A stretch of 64,000 bases of DNA. It comes from Papaver somniferum. Its lineage: Eukaryota; Streptophyta; Magnoliopsida; Ranunculales; Papaveraceae. The position numbers and the translations under genes were made by a program. The stretch covers positions 153,290,406 to 153,354,405 of the forward strand of contig NC_039363.1 in NCBI RefSeq assembly GCF_003573695.1, read 5' to 3'. Below are positions 22,285 to 34,462 of the stretch, piece after piece (the stretch's first letter is position 1; each line of letters opens with the position of its first letter). The notes below the pieces were generated by a model that saw only the letters and a list, made by a program, of their open reading frames with translations, was not told the DNA's origin and did no database searches.

Positions 22285-23555
22285 AATACCCCCAAACTTA
22301 TTATTTGCTAGTCCTCGAGCAAATCAAATCTACAAAATAAAATCCCAACTCATTGTCGCAGGCATCATCGATTGCATTTAGCGTATGCAATAAGCCTTTA
22401 AACCCCTGGGTGGCCCCAGTGGCCGAGTTGTAGTCTCGGGAGGGCTTACAAGAGATATACCCACAAAACCTTTACACTCCAGGCACTAGTTATTTACGCA
22501 GAACCTTGGAAGGCACTAAAGAATCTCCTTGGTTTGCATACTTATTGACTACAGGAGGAAGTACCCTGATGCGAAATTCCAATTATTGTACACGAGTTTG
22601 CACTCAAGCATACTAAAATTCATATATAAGTGACAGAGCTCTACTCAGATAGTCGCACTATGAACATCAATATCCGGAGTCAACAAATCACATGGATAGA
22701 TTAAGAAGATGGATATAGAAAAACATAGATGGTTTTGATGTTGACTAGATGAACGGTGTTTATCATATCTATCTGAAGGCCACTGCCAAAATGAATCTAT
22801 TCTAATGGACTGAGATACTAGTCTGACTAATATCAATACAATTGGTATATACAAGGGAACCAGTGGTCGATAATCCTAGCTCTAGTTCAACACAACTGGC
22901 ATATACAAGGGTACCAGTGGTCGACTTTATTGAATTTATTTCGGTTTGTCTAATGGTCTAGTCTCAGTTTTTTTTTCTTTTTTTTTTCATAATATTATTA
23001 TTATTTTTTATTTTTTTTTGGTATCTCAATCACTTTATTTCACCCTAGCAGTGGTAACAAATTGATTCGTGAGCCCCACCTAATAACTTAGAGAAACATA
23101 TTTTAAAAATAAAATAAAAGAAAAACAGAAGTGAAAAGGACTCAACGAGATATGGCGAAACTACCACGCTATTTCTAACACCTGAGCTCTGTGCTTTTAT
23201 GAATAGACTCTTTAGATGTTTCCATCTAATCAGATTGGTTCCTCAACTCCTACAACCAAGATGCTTCCATCCACTTAGATTGGTTAGTGTTATCCTTAAT
23301 AGGCATAAATTTCTAGGCTCTGGAGTTTATTTATTGCAACTAAAAATTTTCTCCCATACCCACAAACTTAAATCTAACATTGTCCTCAATGTTCTAAAGA
23401 TAAAATTAAAAACATGAACAAGGAGAAACTGTTACCATTTGAAGCAAACGAGTTAAGGAAAGATATTACCGTGTTGCATGAGCATGGGTTACCTCCCAAG
23501 AAGTGCTAAGTTTAAATTCTTCATCTAGACATCATATATACCACAAAATGGCTAA
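22285..23555 (-). other. Y non-coding region between protease frame and 3' LTR
   Basis: It starts with AATACCCCCAAACTT (minus strand AAGTTTGGGGGTATT, the polypurine tract). The whole 1.2 kb is conserved with Z 39775-40999 although it has no ORF. It includes two copies of a 30-bp phrase ACAAGGG[AT]ACCAGTGGTCGA (22849-22924) and a T-rich run (22970-23030). Confidence 0.7.
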
Positions 23556-24880
23556 TTACCTTTTCAAATCATATATCAATAGTCGAAACAACTGTGGATC
23601 AACAAAACCAAATAAGACTACCACAATTATGAGACAACTGCACCAGATTAGAAAAATGAACAAACACACAACCTGATCTAAAATTTCTTGCAAGACAACT
23701 GGGTTTTTCTGCGGCGCCCACTTGGGATTCATATGAATGTCTTGAGAATTATATTCATTCAAACAACGGGTCTCTAATAGACGGATTTCCTCCTGGACAA
23801 TATCTGGAGGATCATTTTGCAGAGTCGGAAGAGACTCAAGTAATACTTCAGGAACACTAGGATCGAGTCCCAAGTTAGGGACTTCTAATGGGGATACTTG
23901 ACGATCACTACCCCCAAACTTAGAATTTTGGGTGTCTCTAGATAGACTAATCACAATATTCCTAATTTCTATACCATCAGGTTCCTGAAAAGGGTCAATT
24001 GTATTCTCTAAGTTATAATCAGATATCTCATCTTCTAAATGGATTTGATGCACACAGACTGTAGAACTTGTGTCCTTAAGATCCCCTAAAGCTTTCTTAT
24101 TGTATTGATGCATAATTTCTGGCCTACTCTCCTGATCGGAAGCTATAATTACAGGCAAAGTTTCAGGTTGGCCTAAACAAGGTATTAAGGTAGACTCGGA
24201 AGCTATTAATGGTTCGAACTTAGCTTTCTATCGATCAATATCTAACATAGGGATAGAATCCAACAGAGCATTTACTTGTTCAATGTTGCTATCATCATCA
24301 AAATCCAGGCTAAAATGGGACAACAACTCTCTAATGGATCTTCCAATAAGATGTTTGGTAATGACTCCTGAACTAAGGTTCCTATCATGTTCACCTCTTC
24401 GATGCATGTGTCATCTATCTCAGAATGTAGCTTATTGACATTAAAAATATTCATCTCAATAGTCATATTACCAAAAGATAGATTCATGATACCATTTTGA
24501 CAGTTTATGATCGCATTAGACGTAGCTAAAAATGGGCGACCTAAAATCCCAGGTATCTGGTTCTCTGGGTCAGGGACAGGTTGGGTATCTAAGGCCAAAA
24601 AATCCACAGGATAAATAAACTTTTCGACCTCAATTAGAACATCTTCTATCACACCACGTGGAATTTTCACAGACCTATCAGCTAACTGCAGGGTTATCTT
24701 GGTAGGTTCTAATTCACCAAGTCCTTGTTGTAAGTACACATGGTAAGGAAGTAAGTTTACACTAGCTCCTAAGTCAAGTAAAGATTTCTCTACCTTGTAT
24801 TTTCCTATCGTGCAAGCAATGGTAGGTGCACCTGGGTCTTTAACTTAGGAGTTATGGGGTTCTGAATGATCGAACTTACA
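23556..24880 (-). pseudogene. Y aspartic protease and C-terminal extension with hydrophobic tail
   Basis: The protease D-L-G-A-S-V-N lies at about 24750-24780 and is followed by L-A-D-R-S-V-K-I-P and I-L-G-R-P-F-L-A-T, typical of Athila proteases. After about 24272 the frame shifts. The extension 23556-24158 is acidic, contains L-S-P-L-E-V-P-N-L-like text shared with Z, and ends in a run of about 24 hydrophobic residues (L-F-I-F-L-I-W-C...) followed by D-P-Q-L-F-R-L-L-I-Y-D-L. It would process gag; the tail looks like a membrane segment. A one-base frameshift near 24840 separates it from gag and several stops follow. Confidence 0.7.
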
Positions 24881-26249
24881 TGACTATCTAAAAAGGCTTT
24901 TTTAGGGATACTAAGCTTTCGCTTTCATGTACACATATCCTTAAGGAACTTGGCATAAGCCGGAAATTTCCTAATTGCTTCTAGTAACGGAAGGTTTATG
25001 GTAACTTTCTTAAAAACCTCCATTATGTCATTAAAGTTGGATTCACTATTTGTTGGTACTAATAGTTGGAGAAATGGGGCTCTAGGCATAAAATAGGGCC
25101 TCTCAGGAGCTAAATTGGCATCATCAGAAACTTTATCAGTCTCCTCAGCTATGGTTGGTCCTGAGGGGTGAACTACAGTATGCTCACTACAGTATGATGT
25201 GATGGTTTTACACCTACTTCATGAACTCCTCTAGGGTTGGGTTGTGTTTGACTAGGAAACCTACCTTTTTCTCTCAAGGACTCATTTATCAGACTAACCT
25301 GGGTTTTTAACTCGGCAATAACTTGACTGTTGTCTTGCCCTATCCTGTTACTAGATTTTATGCTTTGTGAAAGTGGTTGGTGCATCTTTTCAGTGTTTTG
25401 AATAAACAAAGCGAGAGCTTCTTCCATACTTGAAATTTTCTTATCGAACTGATTCTGAAACTAAGCTGGTCTTGAAAGATTCTTAGTATAGCCAAAGCCT
25501 GGGGGAGCATTAGAATTACTAAATTGACTTTGACTCTGCTGGCCCTTAGACCATGAAAGGTTCGGATGGTTTCTCCAACCAGGATTGTAGGTTTCTGAAT
25601 ATGGGTCAAACTTTTGACGGTTATCGAATCTAATGTTATTATAGAGAACATTGGCTTTCTCTTCAATAGTCTTGCCTTCCCAAAAAGGCTCCATTCTACC
25701 ACTAGTATGACCCATTTTTAGAGCTTCTAACCTTTTTGCTATAGCAGCAATTTTGGCATCTGACTCAAAATTTCCTTCTACCCTATTAACGTTCCCTCTA
25801 CATAGAAGAACTGTTTTCTGGGGTTCCCTATTATTTTCCCATTGTTGGGTCTTTTCGGCGATTTCATCAAATTTATCATCGCATCATCAACTGTTTGATT
25901 TTCAAACCCACCTGTACACATAGATTCTACTGTGGTTGTAGTGAAATAATCTAAACCCTCATAAAGGATCTGAACTAGCCTAACCTTTTCTAAACCATGA
26001 TGAGGACACTGGGCTAATAGATCATTGTACCTTTCCAAATACCTATACAAAGATTCCCCCTCCCGTTGAGAAAACGTGCAGATTTGCGTCCTAATAGACG
26101 ATGTTTTATGTCTAGGGAAAAACTTGTTCAAAAAGGCAGATGTAAGTTGTTCATAAGTTTCGATTGACCCGGAAGTCAAACTATATAGCCACGATTTGGC
26201 TTTATCTTTCAGGAAAAAGGGGAATAACTTAAGTTTCAAATCATCATCT

Positions 26250-26358
26250 GTTATGTCCCTTATCTTGTTGGGCACCCATCCTGGATGTAGTTAGTAATTA
26301 GCTTTTGAGTGTGTGTTTGTTCTGGGACACTGACTTAATAAGTTAGAGTATGTCTTCC
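26250..26358 (+). repeat. Left terminal inverted repeat of the Mutator-like element
   Basis: It matches the reverse complement of 28084-28195 with a few substitutions and two small gaps. Its inner part encodes the last residues of the element's ORF on the minus strand. Confidence 0.85.
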
Positions 26359-27855
26359 CTCGATCAAATATCCTTCCAGCAATATCCCCGCTACAACAGA
26401 GCAATTCAAGTAAACCACATCTCGGCTTCGCAGTAACCATTGAGTTTTCTATGTCAGTAACCAATGTATCACCATATTCACGAATTCTTTGATATGTTTT
26501 CACAGGCACTGCAGCTGCAGCCACTACATAATCTCTTGTACCCAAATGAACCATCTCATAATTATTGCTTGTCATGTAGTTCAATAAATTCTGAAATATT
26601 CCCGAACTTGCTGCAACTAGCACCTTCGCATAGGAATTCCATATACTGGTTTCACACCTTTTACCACGATCAAATAATATATAACCATAAGCAAAACTAG
26701 GAAAATTAGCAAACGAAAACTCAGAATTCGCCCTCAACAGTTTTAAACAATACCCATGAGCAGAATCTAACTCTGAAACAAGGTCATCAAACTCTCTTCC
26801 TCTATCAATTATCATTCTAGTAAAAAACATGACACAATAGGAGCATTTTCCTCTATGAGCACACACACGAACCAACCAAAAATATATCACCCTTGTGTAA
26901 GTATCATGCTGACAAAAACTTGAACAATCAACATCTGAACTATTCGGCAAAGAACTCCAAGACATGGTCTCAGACAGTTTTCCTCGATCAAACAGTATGT
27001 GAATAAAATTGAAACCAGATAATGTATCACATAGAGAAGTACTTCGAGTGGTAGGTGGAACCAGTAAATCTTCGATAACATCAGAATTATAAGAAAAAAT
27101 TGGTACGAATTTAACTGAGGAATTAAAATTGGTAACGAAGTTTTTCGAAGTAAAAGAATTAAGGTCACTAGTCAAGAAGGTATTCAGATTAGGACCTCTA
27201 ATAAGCTTTCGATCTACAAACTGCTGAAGGTCAGCATTATAATTCTGATTTAACGATTTGAGATTCTTCATCTCACTCTCTATAACCTTACTAACTTGAA
27301 ATTCCGTTGCAACATCAAGGATTTTATTATCAAAAATGAATGGTTTACCTTCCTGATATGCTAGAAACGATGAATTCCCATTGTATTTCTGAACTTCATT
27401 AACAGTATTAAATCCATCAACACCATAGAAAGCAACTATTGGTGTAGTTCGAAAATTACCTTCATCTGCTGGACTAGGAGTTGAAGAATTTTGAAATAAT
27501 TGACTTACTGAACTTGAATCACTTGAATCATGTGGAATCGATTTTAAATTTACATCAACCTCGTCTTCAATCACCTTCGAATGAATAATTCAGGTCCAAC
27601 TAAACCGGTGTCTTCAGATCCAGCATCAGTTACCAATTGTGAATTGGTACCCGTATTATCAATTCCATCACTGAAACTTAATTTGTTGTCAACAACCTTA
27701 TTCAAATCAGCTTGAGAATTAGAATCTGATGGTGCTTCCAGTAAATCATCACCGGATCCAAGTACCTTCTTCAACAAATGTTCTTCATAAGTATTCAATA
27801 GATTAGCAAAGATCGTCGCCAAGGAAGAGACGAGTGATGTTTCAAAATCATTCAT
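26291..27855 (-). CDS. Unrecognised protein of about 520 residues carried by the Mutator-like element (one frameshift)
   Basis: ATG at 27855 opens 94 codons (acidic, M-N-D-F-E-T-S-L). An overlapping frame then runs from 27574 to 26291 for 427 codons, so a single-base shift near 27571-27590 would give one protein. No zinc knuckle, transposase or capsid motif is visible. The motif F-D-R-G-K occurs at residues 195, 301 and 403 of the long frame, with I-D-R-G-R at 256, and a Cys-rich segment lies at 217-247. The C-terminus is coded by the TIR. A 13-base match to the initiator-tRNA primer site (TGGTATCAGAGCA on the minus strand, about 27879-27891) sits just upstream of the ATG. Long open frames amid decayed neighbours suggest recent insertion. 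Function unknown. Confidence 0.55.
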
Positions 27856-28083
27856 GGTAGCGCAGTGTAAGAATCGACTGCTCTGATACCACTTGTAATG
27901 ATCTACACTACAATTAGTACTCAGAAACAGGATAAATCTCTAAGGATAGAGATAATTTAATAAAGGGGAGAGGAATTAGAGGGTTAGAAGAAGAATTACA
28001 CGAAACAGATGAGAGATAGAGTGAACAGACGATATTTGGGAGAGAAGAACATTTTCATTTTATTACTTGATAATCCCAAAACA

Positions 28084-28195
28084 GGGAAGACAGACTCTAA
28101 CTTATTAAGGCAGTGTCCCAGCACAGTGCCAAACACACACTCAAAAGCTAATTACTAACTAGATCCAGGGTGCCCAACAAGATAGGGGACATGAC
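28084..28195 (-). repeat. Right terminal inverted repeat of the Mutator-like element
   Basis: This is the partner of 26250-26358. On the minus strand it is followed by about 190 bp of leader and then the ORF start. Confidence 0.85.
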
Positions 28196-28640
28196 ATCAT
28201 CATCTAGGTTTCTAATTTTTAGGGTACTACAAATTTCCTCAAAGTTCCTAACATGAAAATAGGGGTTTTCATTTTCTTTCCCTAAAAAGATTGGGAGCAG
28301 CTGTAAGGTCCCAGGTTTCAGTTCATAATTTTCCTCCGTTTGAGATAACCTGATACATGAAGGACGAGTGGTCCTAGTAGGATTTAGAAAAGTTTTCAAA
28401 GTTGCCATTTGTGGCACTACCGTATTACTAGGCTTTTCACCAAGATTTTCACTAAGAGACTGACGTTCAACACTAGACTTTCCAAAATTAGAGGTCTCTA
28501 GATTAAGGTAGTCGAGATTCTTGTTTTCTAAAATAGAACTACTAGGTTTTTCTCTAACAAACCGACCTAGGGCGTCTCTTTTACGTTCATGCATACAAGA
28601 AGTCAACCAAAAGATGTGCACATGCAATGTTGGGCTAACT

Positions 28641-28873
28641 AAATTAGGTAAGCTTGGGTTACCTACACCAAAATATACCTACAGTCAAAGACTGGTCACA
28701 AGTACAAGGCTGAGGTTTGTGGTGTTTCGGATGATAACGCCCAAAGGGTTCACCGTACTAAACCACGTGTCTTCCTAAAATCGGTGTCGGACGAAGATGC
28801 AATTGGTGTGTGCGTGTTTTTTTTTGTAATAAATAAAAACAAACAAGCAAGCAACAAAAATAATTACAAGTCC
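28641..28873 (-). other. Y leader fragment left of the LINE
   Basis: Sequence upstream of Y gag, no ORF. It ends at the T run that marks the LINE's poly(A) tail. Confidence 0.4.
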
Positions 28874-28966
28874 TTTTTTTTTGTAAGTCCAACTGTACTG
28901 ATGAATAACAAATATTTACAAAGAGTTTACAAGAAAAGAGGTCCGTAGATCCCAAAAACTTACAAA

Positions 28967-30836
28967 TTATTTAAATCTGAAATAAGGGACATTAGGATAT
29001 TCTAAAGAATTTAAAAAATAAGGTCTCTTATCAAAGTTCATCCCTTCACCATTCCTTAAAAGACAGCCCCTCTTTTCCATAACATCAGCTGCAAAATTAG
29101 TCTCTCGATAAGTATGGACAAACCGAATGGAATCATAGTAATCTTGAATGTCTCCACCTTTGTCTCGCAAACCAGGGTAGATTTGAATTTTAAAAACAGT
29201 AATAGCACCAATAAAATCAAGACTCACCAAGACATTACGAACTGACCATTTCATAGCCCATTCTAAGCCAACAATCACTCCATAAAGTTCTGCTAAGAAG
29301 TTAATTGTTCGACCTAACCCAATGCTCATAGCCCCAACGAAATTGCAGTCAGCGTCTCGAACTACCACACCAGCTCCCGCTCTACCAGGGTTACGTTTGG
29401 CAGCACCATCGCAACACAATAACAACTCATCCATGTTTGGAGGTACCCAGAAACACTCAATTGGTTGTATATTCTTTACATGTCTACGTCGCACACCAAA
29501 ACAGTTCAAAATCTCCAGATCTTCCGAGGTATTATGCATAAAACTCTTCAAATGAATAGAGAAACCATGGATCAAATGGAAAACTCGTTGTTTGAAGAAG
29601 TGAATACTCACTGTTGCGTTTTGAAAGCAAGCCATATTTCTTGACTGCCACAGCTCCGAACGAATTGTCATGTTGGCCAACAACCACAAACCCTTTATAA
29701 TGCGACTTCTCCTTTTATCTGCCTTGTACGAGTTCACAATATCGTATTGAGGACTGAGTTTAAACAGGCCTGCACACCACTTCCAGATATTGGCTGCAAA
29801 CGGACAACTCCATAAAATGTGTTCAAGGAATTCTTCATCTTGCTTGCATAAGTAACATCTGCTGGCTAAATCAAACTTGAATCTGCTCCTAATCTTGTCC
29901 TGAGTTGCGCATGCTTCTCTACATAGCTTCCAGTTTTGAGAAACCAACTTTGGGTGTATTGCCTTTCCTCCACAAGAGACCATATACATCAGCGACTGCA
30001 TACTTATTTTTAATGATCTGTTTTGCGGACGAGACTAAAAATTGTCCATTCATCTCAGGCATCCAAACTCTACAATCATCCCCTCCTTGCAGCACCAAAA
30101 AATTTGTTAGGTCCACACCAGCTCGCATCAACTGTTGAACATGTTCGCCCTGCAACTGGCAATTATTGTTAACAATAATATCACTAACCATGATGGAACC
30201 ATCAAAGTCAGTTTCACCCAGCATGTCTGCAATACTCTCATTACCATACCAAACATCAAAATAAAGAGATGTAGACCTCCCATCACCAAGAATCACTTTG
30301 GTATGCTTGTCCACAGTAGAGTGAATTAAACGAATGCCTGGAAGAATTGAAGACTTCACACCATATTGTTTAATTCTCCCTAGACGAGAAGTGTATTTCG
30401 CCCATAAGAAACGAGCTCATTTCTTGTTAGAAGAACGAATATTCCACCAAAGTTTCATCAGAAGCGCCTTGTTTGTGACAGCCAAACTAAAAGTACCTAA
30501 ACCACCTTCATTCAAAGGGCAGCAAACTTTAGTAAACCCAACAAAAAAATTTCTTGAGACCTCAGCATCTCCGGACCAAAGAAAATTGCGAATCACGCGC
30601 TCAACTTGTCTAATAAACTTGATAGGACATTTATAAACATCTATGTTGTGAATAGAATAACTAGCAATCACCGAATTAATAAGAACAATTCTGTCTTGAA
30701 AAGAGAGCATTTTACCATTCCAAACAACAAGTTGATTTTTAATTTTATCAATCACATTGCTAATGTGACGATACTTAACAACACTAGGCATAATTTGAAC
30801 TCCTAGATACCTGTCCAGAAAAGTAGAAACTTCCAT
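28967..30836 (-). pseudogene. LINE ORF2 C-terminal part: zinc-binding RVT region and RNase H
   Basis: Frames 30836-30417, 30359-29919 and 30001-28967 join across a stop and a frameshift. The zf-RVT type motif is C-Y-L-C-K near 29850 with H-I-L-W-S-C-P at about 29810. The RNase H has C-C-D-G-A-A-K-R-N-P-G-R-A-G (about 29395), Glu in L-A-E-L-Y-G (about 29290) and Asp in V-S-L-D-F (about 29215). It would remove element RNA after first-strand synthesis. It ends with TAA at about 28967. Confidence 0.8.
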
Positions 30837-30863
30837 ACCAAGAAGATTTGTGATTGTTGTGCA

Positions 30864-32492
30864 TCAACTCAAAGAACCACCACCATAGTAAACCTTACTC
30901 TTTTGACGGCAAACAGTTTGACCCGAAGCCGTTTGATATTTGCCAAGCAAAGCAAGCATATTGTTCAAACTCTTCATGTTACCTTTACAAAAAATCATAA
31001 TGTCATCCGCAAAGAAAAGATGAGTAGGAGAAATATCTTTTTTCTTCTTTGAGAGCATTGGCGTCATCTTCTTCTCAAGATATAATTTTGAAAGATTTCT
31101 ACTAAGAACATCTTCAATCAAAACAAAAATAAGAGGGGATAAAGGATCTCCTTGCCTTAGCCCTCTATTAATCTTGAAGAAACCCTAAGGACTACGATTA
31201 ACAGGTATAGATATACGAGCCGAGCTAAGAATCGACAAGATCCAAGAACACCAACTCTAAGAAAAACCATACCTCCGAAAAACTTCCAAAACGAAAGACC
31301 AACTCACCGTGTCAAAATCTTGGGTGATGTCTAGTTTAAGACCCACATTGCCATCCTGACGCTTGGTTTTAAGCTCATTAACCATCTCCGACGCCACACT
31401 GATATTTTCATGAATGTTTCTACCCTTCATGAAAGCAACTTGTTCCTCTGAAACAAGATTATCAAGCACACTACCCAGCCTTGTAGCTAAAATCTTAGTA
31501 AAAATTTTAAAGAAAAAATTACTAAGACCAATGGGCCTAAAGTTACGAAGAGTGTTGGCTCCGCTAACCTTGGCTAATAAAATCAAAAGACTAAAATTAG
31601 TACCTTGAGGAATTATTTTCTCTTGGCAGTAAAAGGTAATAGCATTGTAAAGGTCTTGTTGAATCACATCCCAACAATGCCTATAAAAACAACCAGAGAA
31701 ACCGTCAGGGCCAGGAGCACTATCAGCGGCAAGAACAAAAACATCATCCTTCATCTCTTCCATAGAAGGAATTTCATCCATTCTCTGACTATCTTCGGAA
31801 GAGATAATGTTATGATCATAATGAAATAACTCCTCATCAATGGGTAATTCATAACTATTAAACTTAGACTCGAAAAAAGAAACCGCATGGTCTCTAATAA
31901 GATCATAATCAGTGAGACCATTCCCATTTTCATCCACCAATCCCGAAATCATATTACTGCTCCTACGAGTTCGAATATTGGTATGAAAAAAAGAAGTATT
32001 ACTAGCACCATCTGTGAGCCATTTATTTCTCGACTTTTGTTTTAACATAATGGATTGTTGAGCACGAACTTCTTGAAGAGTAACTGAAGCTTCTTTGGCA
32101 TAATTTATCTTAGTAATGTCTTCCGGATCTTCATCAGAAATACGAAGAGCAACTTCCATAGTCAACTTAGCTTTTTTGAGCTTTGCATAAACATTGCCAA
32201 AACCCCTTAAATTCCATTCTTTCATGGAAGCCTTTAATCTTTTGATATTGAAAGGAAAAATAAAAGCGGGAGATCCAGAAACAGGAGCATTCCAACTCTC
32301 AATAACCATGCGCATGAAGTCAGGGTGACAAAACCACATCTTTTGCCCCTTAAAAGGTGCTCTTTTCGGTCTTGGGTTGACAAAAGGAAAGCCAATAAGG
32401 GAAGAATGGTCGGAAACTTCACGAGGAAGAGCTTTACACCTCCAATTCTCAAACTTATTAATCCAGGCTTCGTTGATAATAGCTCTATCCAA
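30864..32492 (-). pseudogene. LINE ORF2 reverse transcriptase
   Basis: The frame 32492-31257 (411 codons) carries the fingers and palm start (A-P-G-P-D-G-F-S-G, about 31710; F-R-P-I-G-L-S-N, about 31530; L-D-I-T-Q-D-F-D, about 31330, where K-A-F-D is usual). A stop near 31256 precedes G-L-R-Q-G-D-P-L-S-P-L at about 31150 and the catalytic F-F-A-D-D at about 31010. The order and spacing match plant L1 RTs. It would prime cDNA from nicked target DNA. Confidence 0.85.
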
Positions 32493-33060
32493 TAAGGATT
32501 ATACGAACACCAGATTGACCATTAGCCCATGTGGATTTTGAACCCAAAAAATCAGCTTCAAAGAGATCATTGTCATCCATCCAATCACTAAAATCATTAA
32601 TGACTGAAGTTTGCGGTTCACGGACTTCTTTTTTCTCATCATTACGCAACACACAATTAAAATCACCCATCACCAACCACGAAGTATTATTATCAACTGA
32701 AGAGACTTGCTGCCATAACCTTCCTCAAGTGACTTGAAAACAGCTTGCATGAACAAAGGATACCAACACACCCTCTGTTTCAACAATAATAGCTTGCCTA
32801 CTAGTATTCACAACTATAGGCCTTGTCATATCATTCAACCAAAAAATTCAGATGTTTCCTTTAGAAGAACCATCAGAATTATGAATAATATCTTTCTTGT
32901 AACCATCCACAAATAACCCTTGCATAAAATTAAAAGTACAATGTACTTTTGGTTTAGCAACATAAAAAATATCTGGCTTGTATTCCTTAAGTAACTCTTG
33001 TAACTTGCACCTTGCAGCATGGCGTGCAATGCCATTTATGTTCCAATAAAGAACACGCAT
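32485..33060 (-). pseudogene. LINE ORF2 apurinic-type endonuclease
   Basis: ATG at 33060 is followed by L-Y-W-N-I-N-G-I, the first motif of the exonuclease/endonuclease/phosphatase fold. The internal metal-site motif G-D-F-N is at about 32670. It nicks the target strand. Breaks: a frameshift at about 32850 and a stop near 32735. It overlaps the RT frame at 32485-32492. Confidence 0.75.
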
Positions 33061-33062
33061 TA

Positions 33063-34462
33063 CTAATTAATTTTGGAGGAGTTATTAACTGACTGAGAAG
33101 AAGCCAAAGTATTTAATCTTGGCGAATTACCTCTTTCAACACGGTTTCTTAAATTTGAAACTTCTAAACCCAAATCATACTCGGATTCAGAAATCGCTTC
33201 AAGGTGAGAGTTTTTTCCAACCGTAGAGTTTACCACCTTGTGCATGGTATTCATGCAATCTCTTTGAGCTTCTTGTTCAGCCTTGAACTTGGAATCATCT
33301 GAACTTTCCGCCACATCCTGAGCTATATTAAGAACATCAAACTTGTTTTTATTCAATGAAAATTCACCAGCCATTAGTTGATCACAAAGAGGAGTCGAAG
33401 GTGAATACCTAACAGGTTTAGGAATCCTAGTTGCAACCAAACCTGTCTTAGTTAAAGGATCAGTTTCACCCACTTTTCCATTGTTAACTAAAACTGATTT
33501 TGGAACCTGTGAATGCTTAGTTCTCGCCAACTCAACATAGGCAGTTTCAAAATCAGCTTTGGCCTTTGCCATATTAACCTCCAACTGCTTAGCATTCAAA
33601 AGCTTAGCAGCAAACTCCCTATCAACTTCTTCATCCACACTGTTATGAACAGCTTCATGAACAACAGAATTGTTACCCTTCTTTTTACCCTTCTTCTTAC
33701 ACTGCCAACCTGCCATTCACCACCAGTTTGTGTAGCTTGCGTATTTTGAACAACAAGAGGCTGAACTACATTGGTTGGTGCAATGTTTAAAACTGCTTGT
33801 CGCTCATTATTAGCTTTGGGTTTCTTTCTGCATTCCTGGTCATTGTGACCAATGAGTTTGCACTTAGAACAGTATTTTGGCATCTTTTGAATTTCCACAG
33901 TCTGCCAAAAATCCAAACCCCCCACCATAACATGGATTGCATCTGTAGCAGACTCATCGAAATCAATGTCAACAAGGACTGAAGCAAAGTGTCCGTACTC
34001 ATGGGCTAAAGTACGCTTGTCAACCACAATTGGAGTACCAAGTGATTTTTCCATAGACAACAAAGTTTTTTCTGTCCAGAATTCTAATGGTAATCCAGGG
34101 AAAGTAACCCATACCGAAGCATGAGATGTTCTTTGTTTTTCAGCGTCAAAACCAGGAAACCACTCAATTAGGTTTAGCTTTTGATGACCAAAAAACCAGG
34201 CTTCAGCCTTCAATAACATGTCCTTTTCCTACTGCGATTGTAGCTTGATGGTGAAGAAACCCTTACTCATAGGGATGAATTGAACCGCACCTTGACCTAG
34301 CTTCCATTGAATTTCAAGGTCGTTTTTAACATCTTGAAAATTAACCCCTTTCAAATCCAGACGCCCAATGAGACTAAACTTCCAAATATCACAACCTTCA
34401 AGGTAAAAAGACTCCGGAAGAACCACAACTGGTTTTCCATCTTTCAAAGTTGGTTTAGGCAA
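33063..34462 (-). pseudogene. LINE ORF1 (DUF4283-like domain and CCHC knuckle)
   Basis: Starting near 34462, the DUF4283-like part runs to about 33900 with F-P-G-L-P-L-E-F-W. It is followed by a zinc knuckle C-S-K-C-K-L-I-G-H-N-D-Q-E-C (about 33850) and a charged tail with coiled coil to 33063. TAG at about 34227 and a frameshift near 33715 break it. ORF1 and ORF2 are only a few bases apart. It is the better preserved relative of the fragment at 6203-7388. Confidence 0.8.

Larger units (their letters stand above)
26250..28195 (-). mobile_element. Mutator-like TIR element inserted in Y gag
   Basis: The ends are inverted repeats of about 110 bp: GTTATGTCCCTTATC on the left and GATAGGGGACATGAC on the right, each continuing through CTTGTTGGGCACCC and TAGTTAGTAATTAGC. 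The target duplication ATCATCATCT is at 26240-26249 and 28196-28205 (9 bp if the first A is chance). Excising the element restores the gag frame seen in Z (D-D-D-L-K-L). Terminal G, long TIRs and a 9-bp TSD are the marks of Mutator-like elements. No transposase is present; it carries its own minus-strand ORF. Confidence 0.8.
24881..28640 (-). pseudogene. Y gag (Athila-type retrotransposon capsid), split by a TIR element
   Basis: The N-terminal part (28206-28640) reads R-T-T-R-P-S-C-I-R-L and L-L-P-I-F-L-G-K-E-N-E-N-P. The frame resumes at 26249 after the TIR element with L-K-D-K-A-K-S-W-L-Y-S-L and F-L-N-K-F-F-P-R-H-K, the retrotransposon gag core. It continues with Y-N-P-G-W-R-N-H-P-N (about 25590) and a coiled coil (25280-25430). 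It forms the virus-like particle. Stops occur at about 25460 and within 25060-25172. Z's gag is the nearest relative. Y's N-terminus carries about 75 residues not found in Z, so the start differs. Confidence 0.75.

Noticed and set aside
26464..26700. Plus-strand ORF within the Mutator-like element
   Set aside because: Shadow of the long minus-strand frame.
26250..28195. Reading the element as a short LTR retrotransposon because of its PBS-like site
   Set aside because: The terminal repeats are inverted, not direct, and the TSD is 9-10 bp, which fits a Mutator-like element; the PBS-like site is kept as a separate observation.
28967..30001. RNase H-like protein of 344 codons as a host gene
   Set aside because: It follows a LINE RT and zinc region on the same strand with the usual spacing; it is the LINE ORF2 C-terminus.
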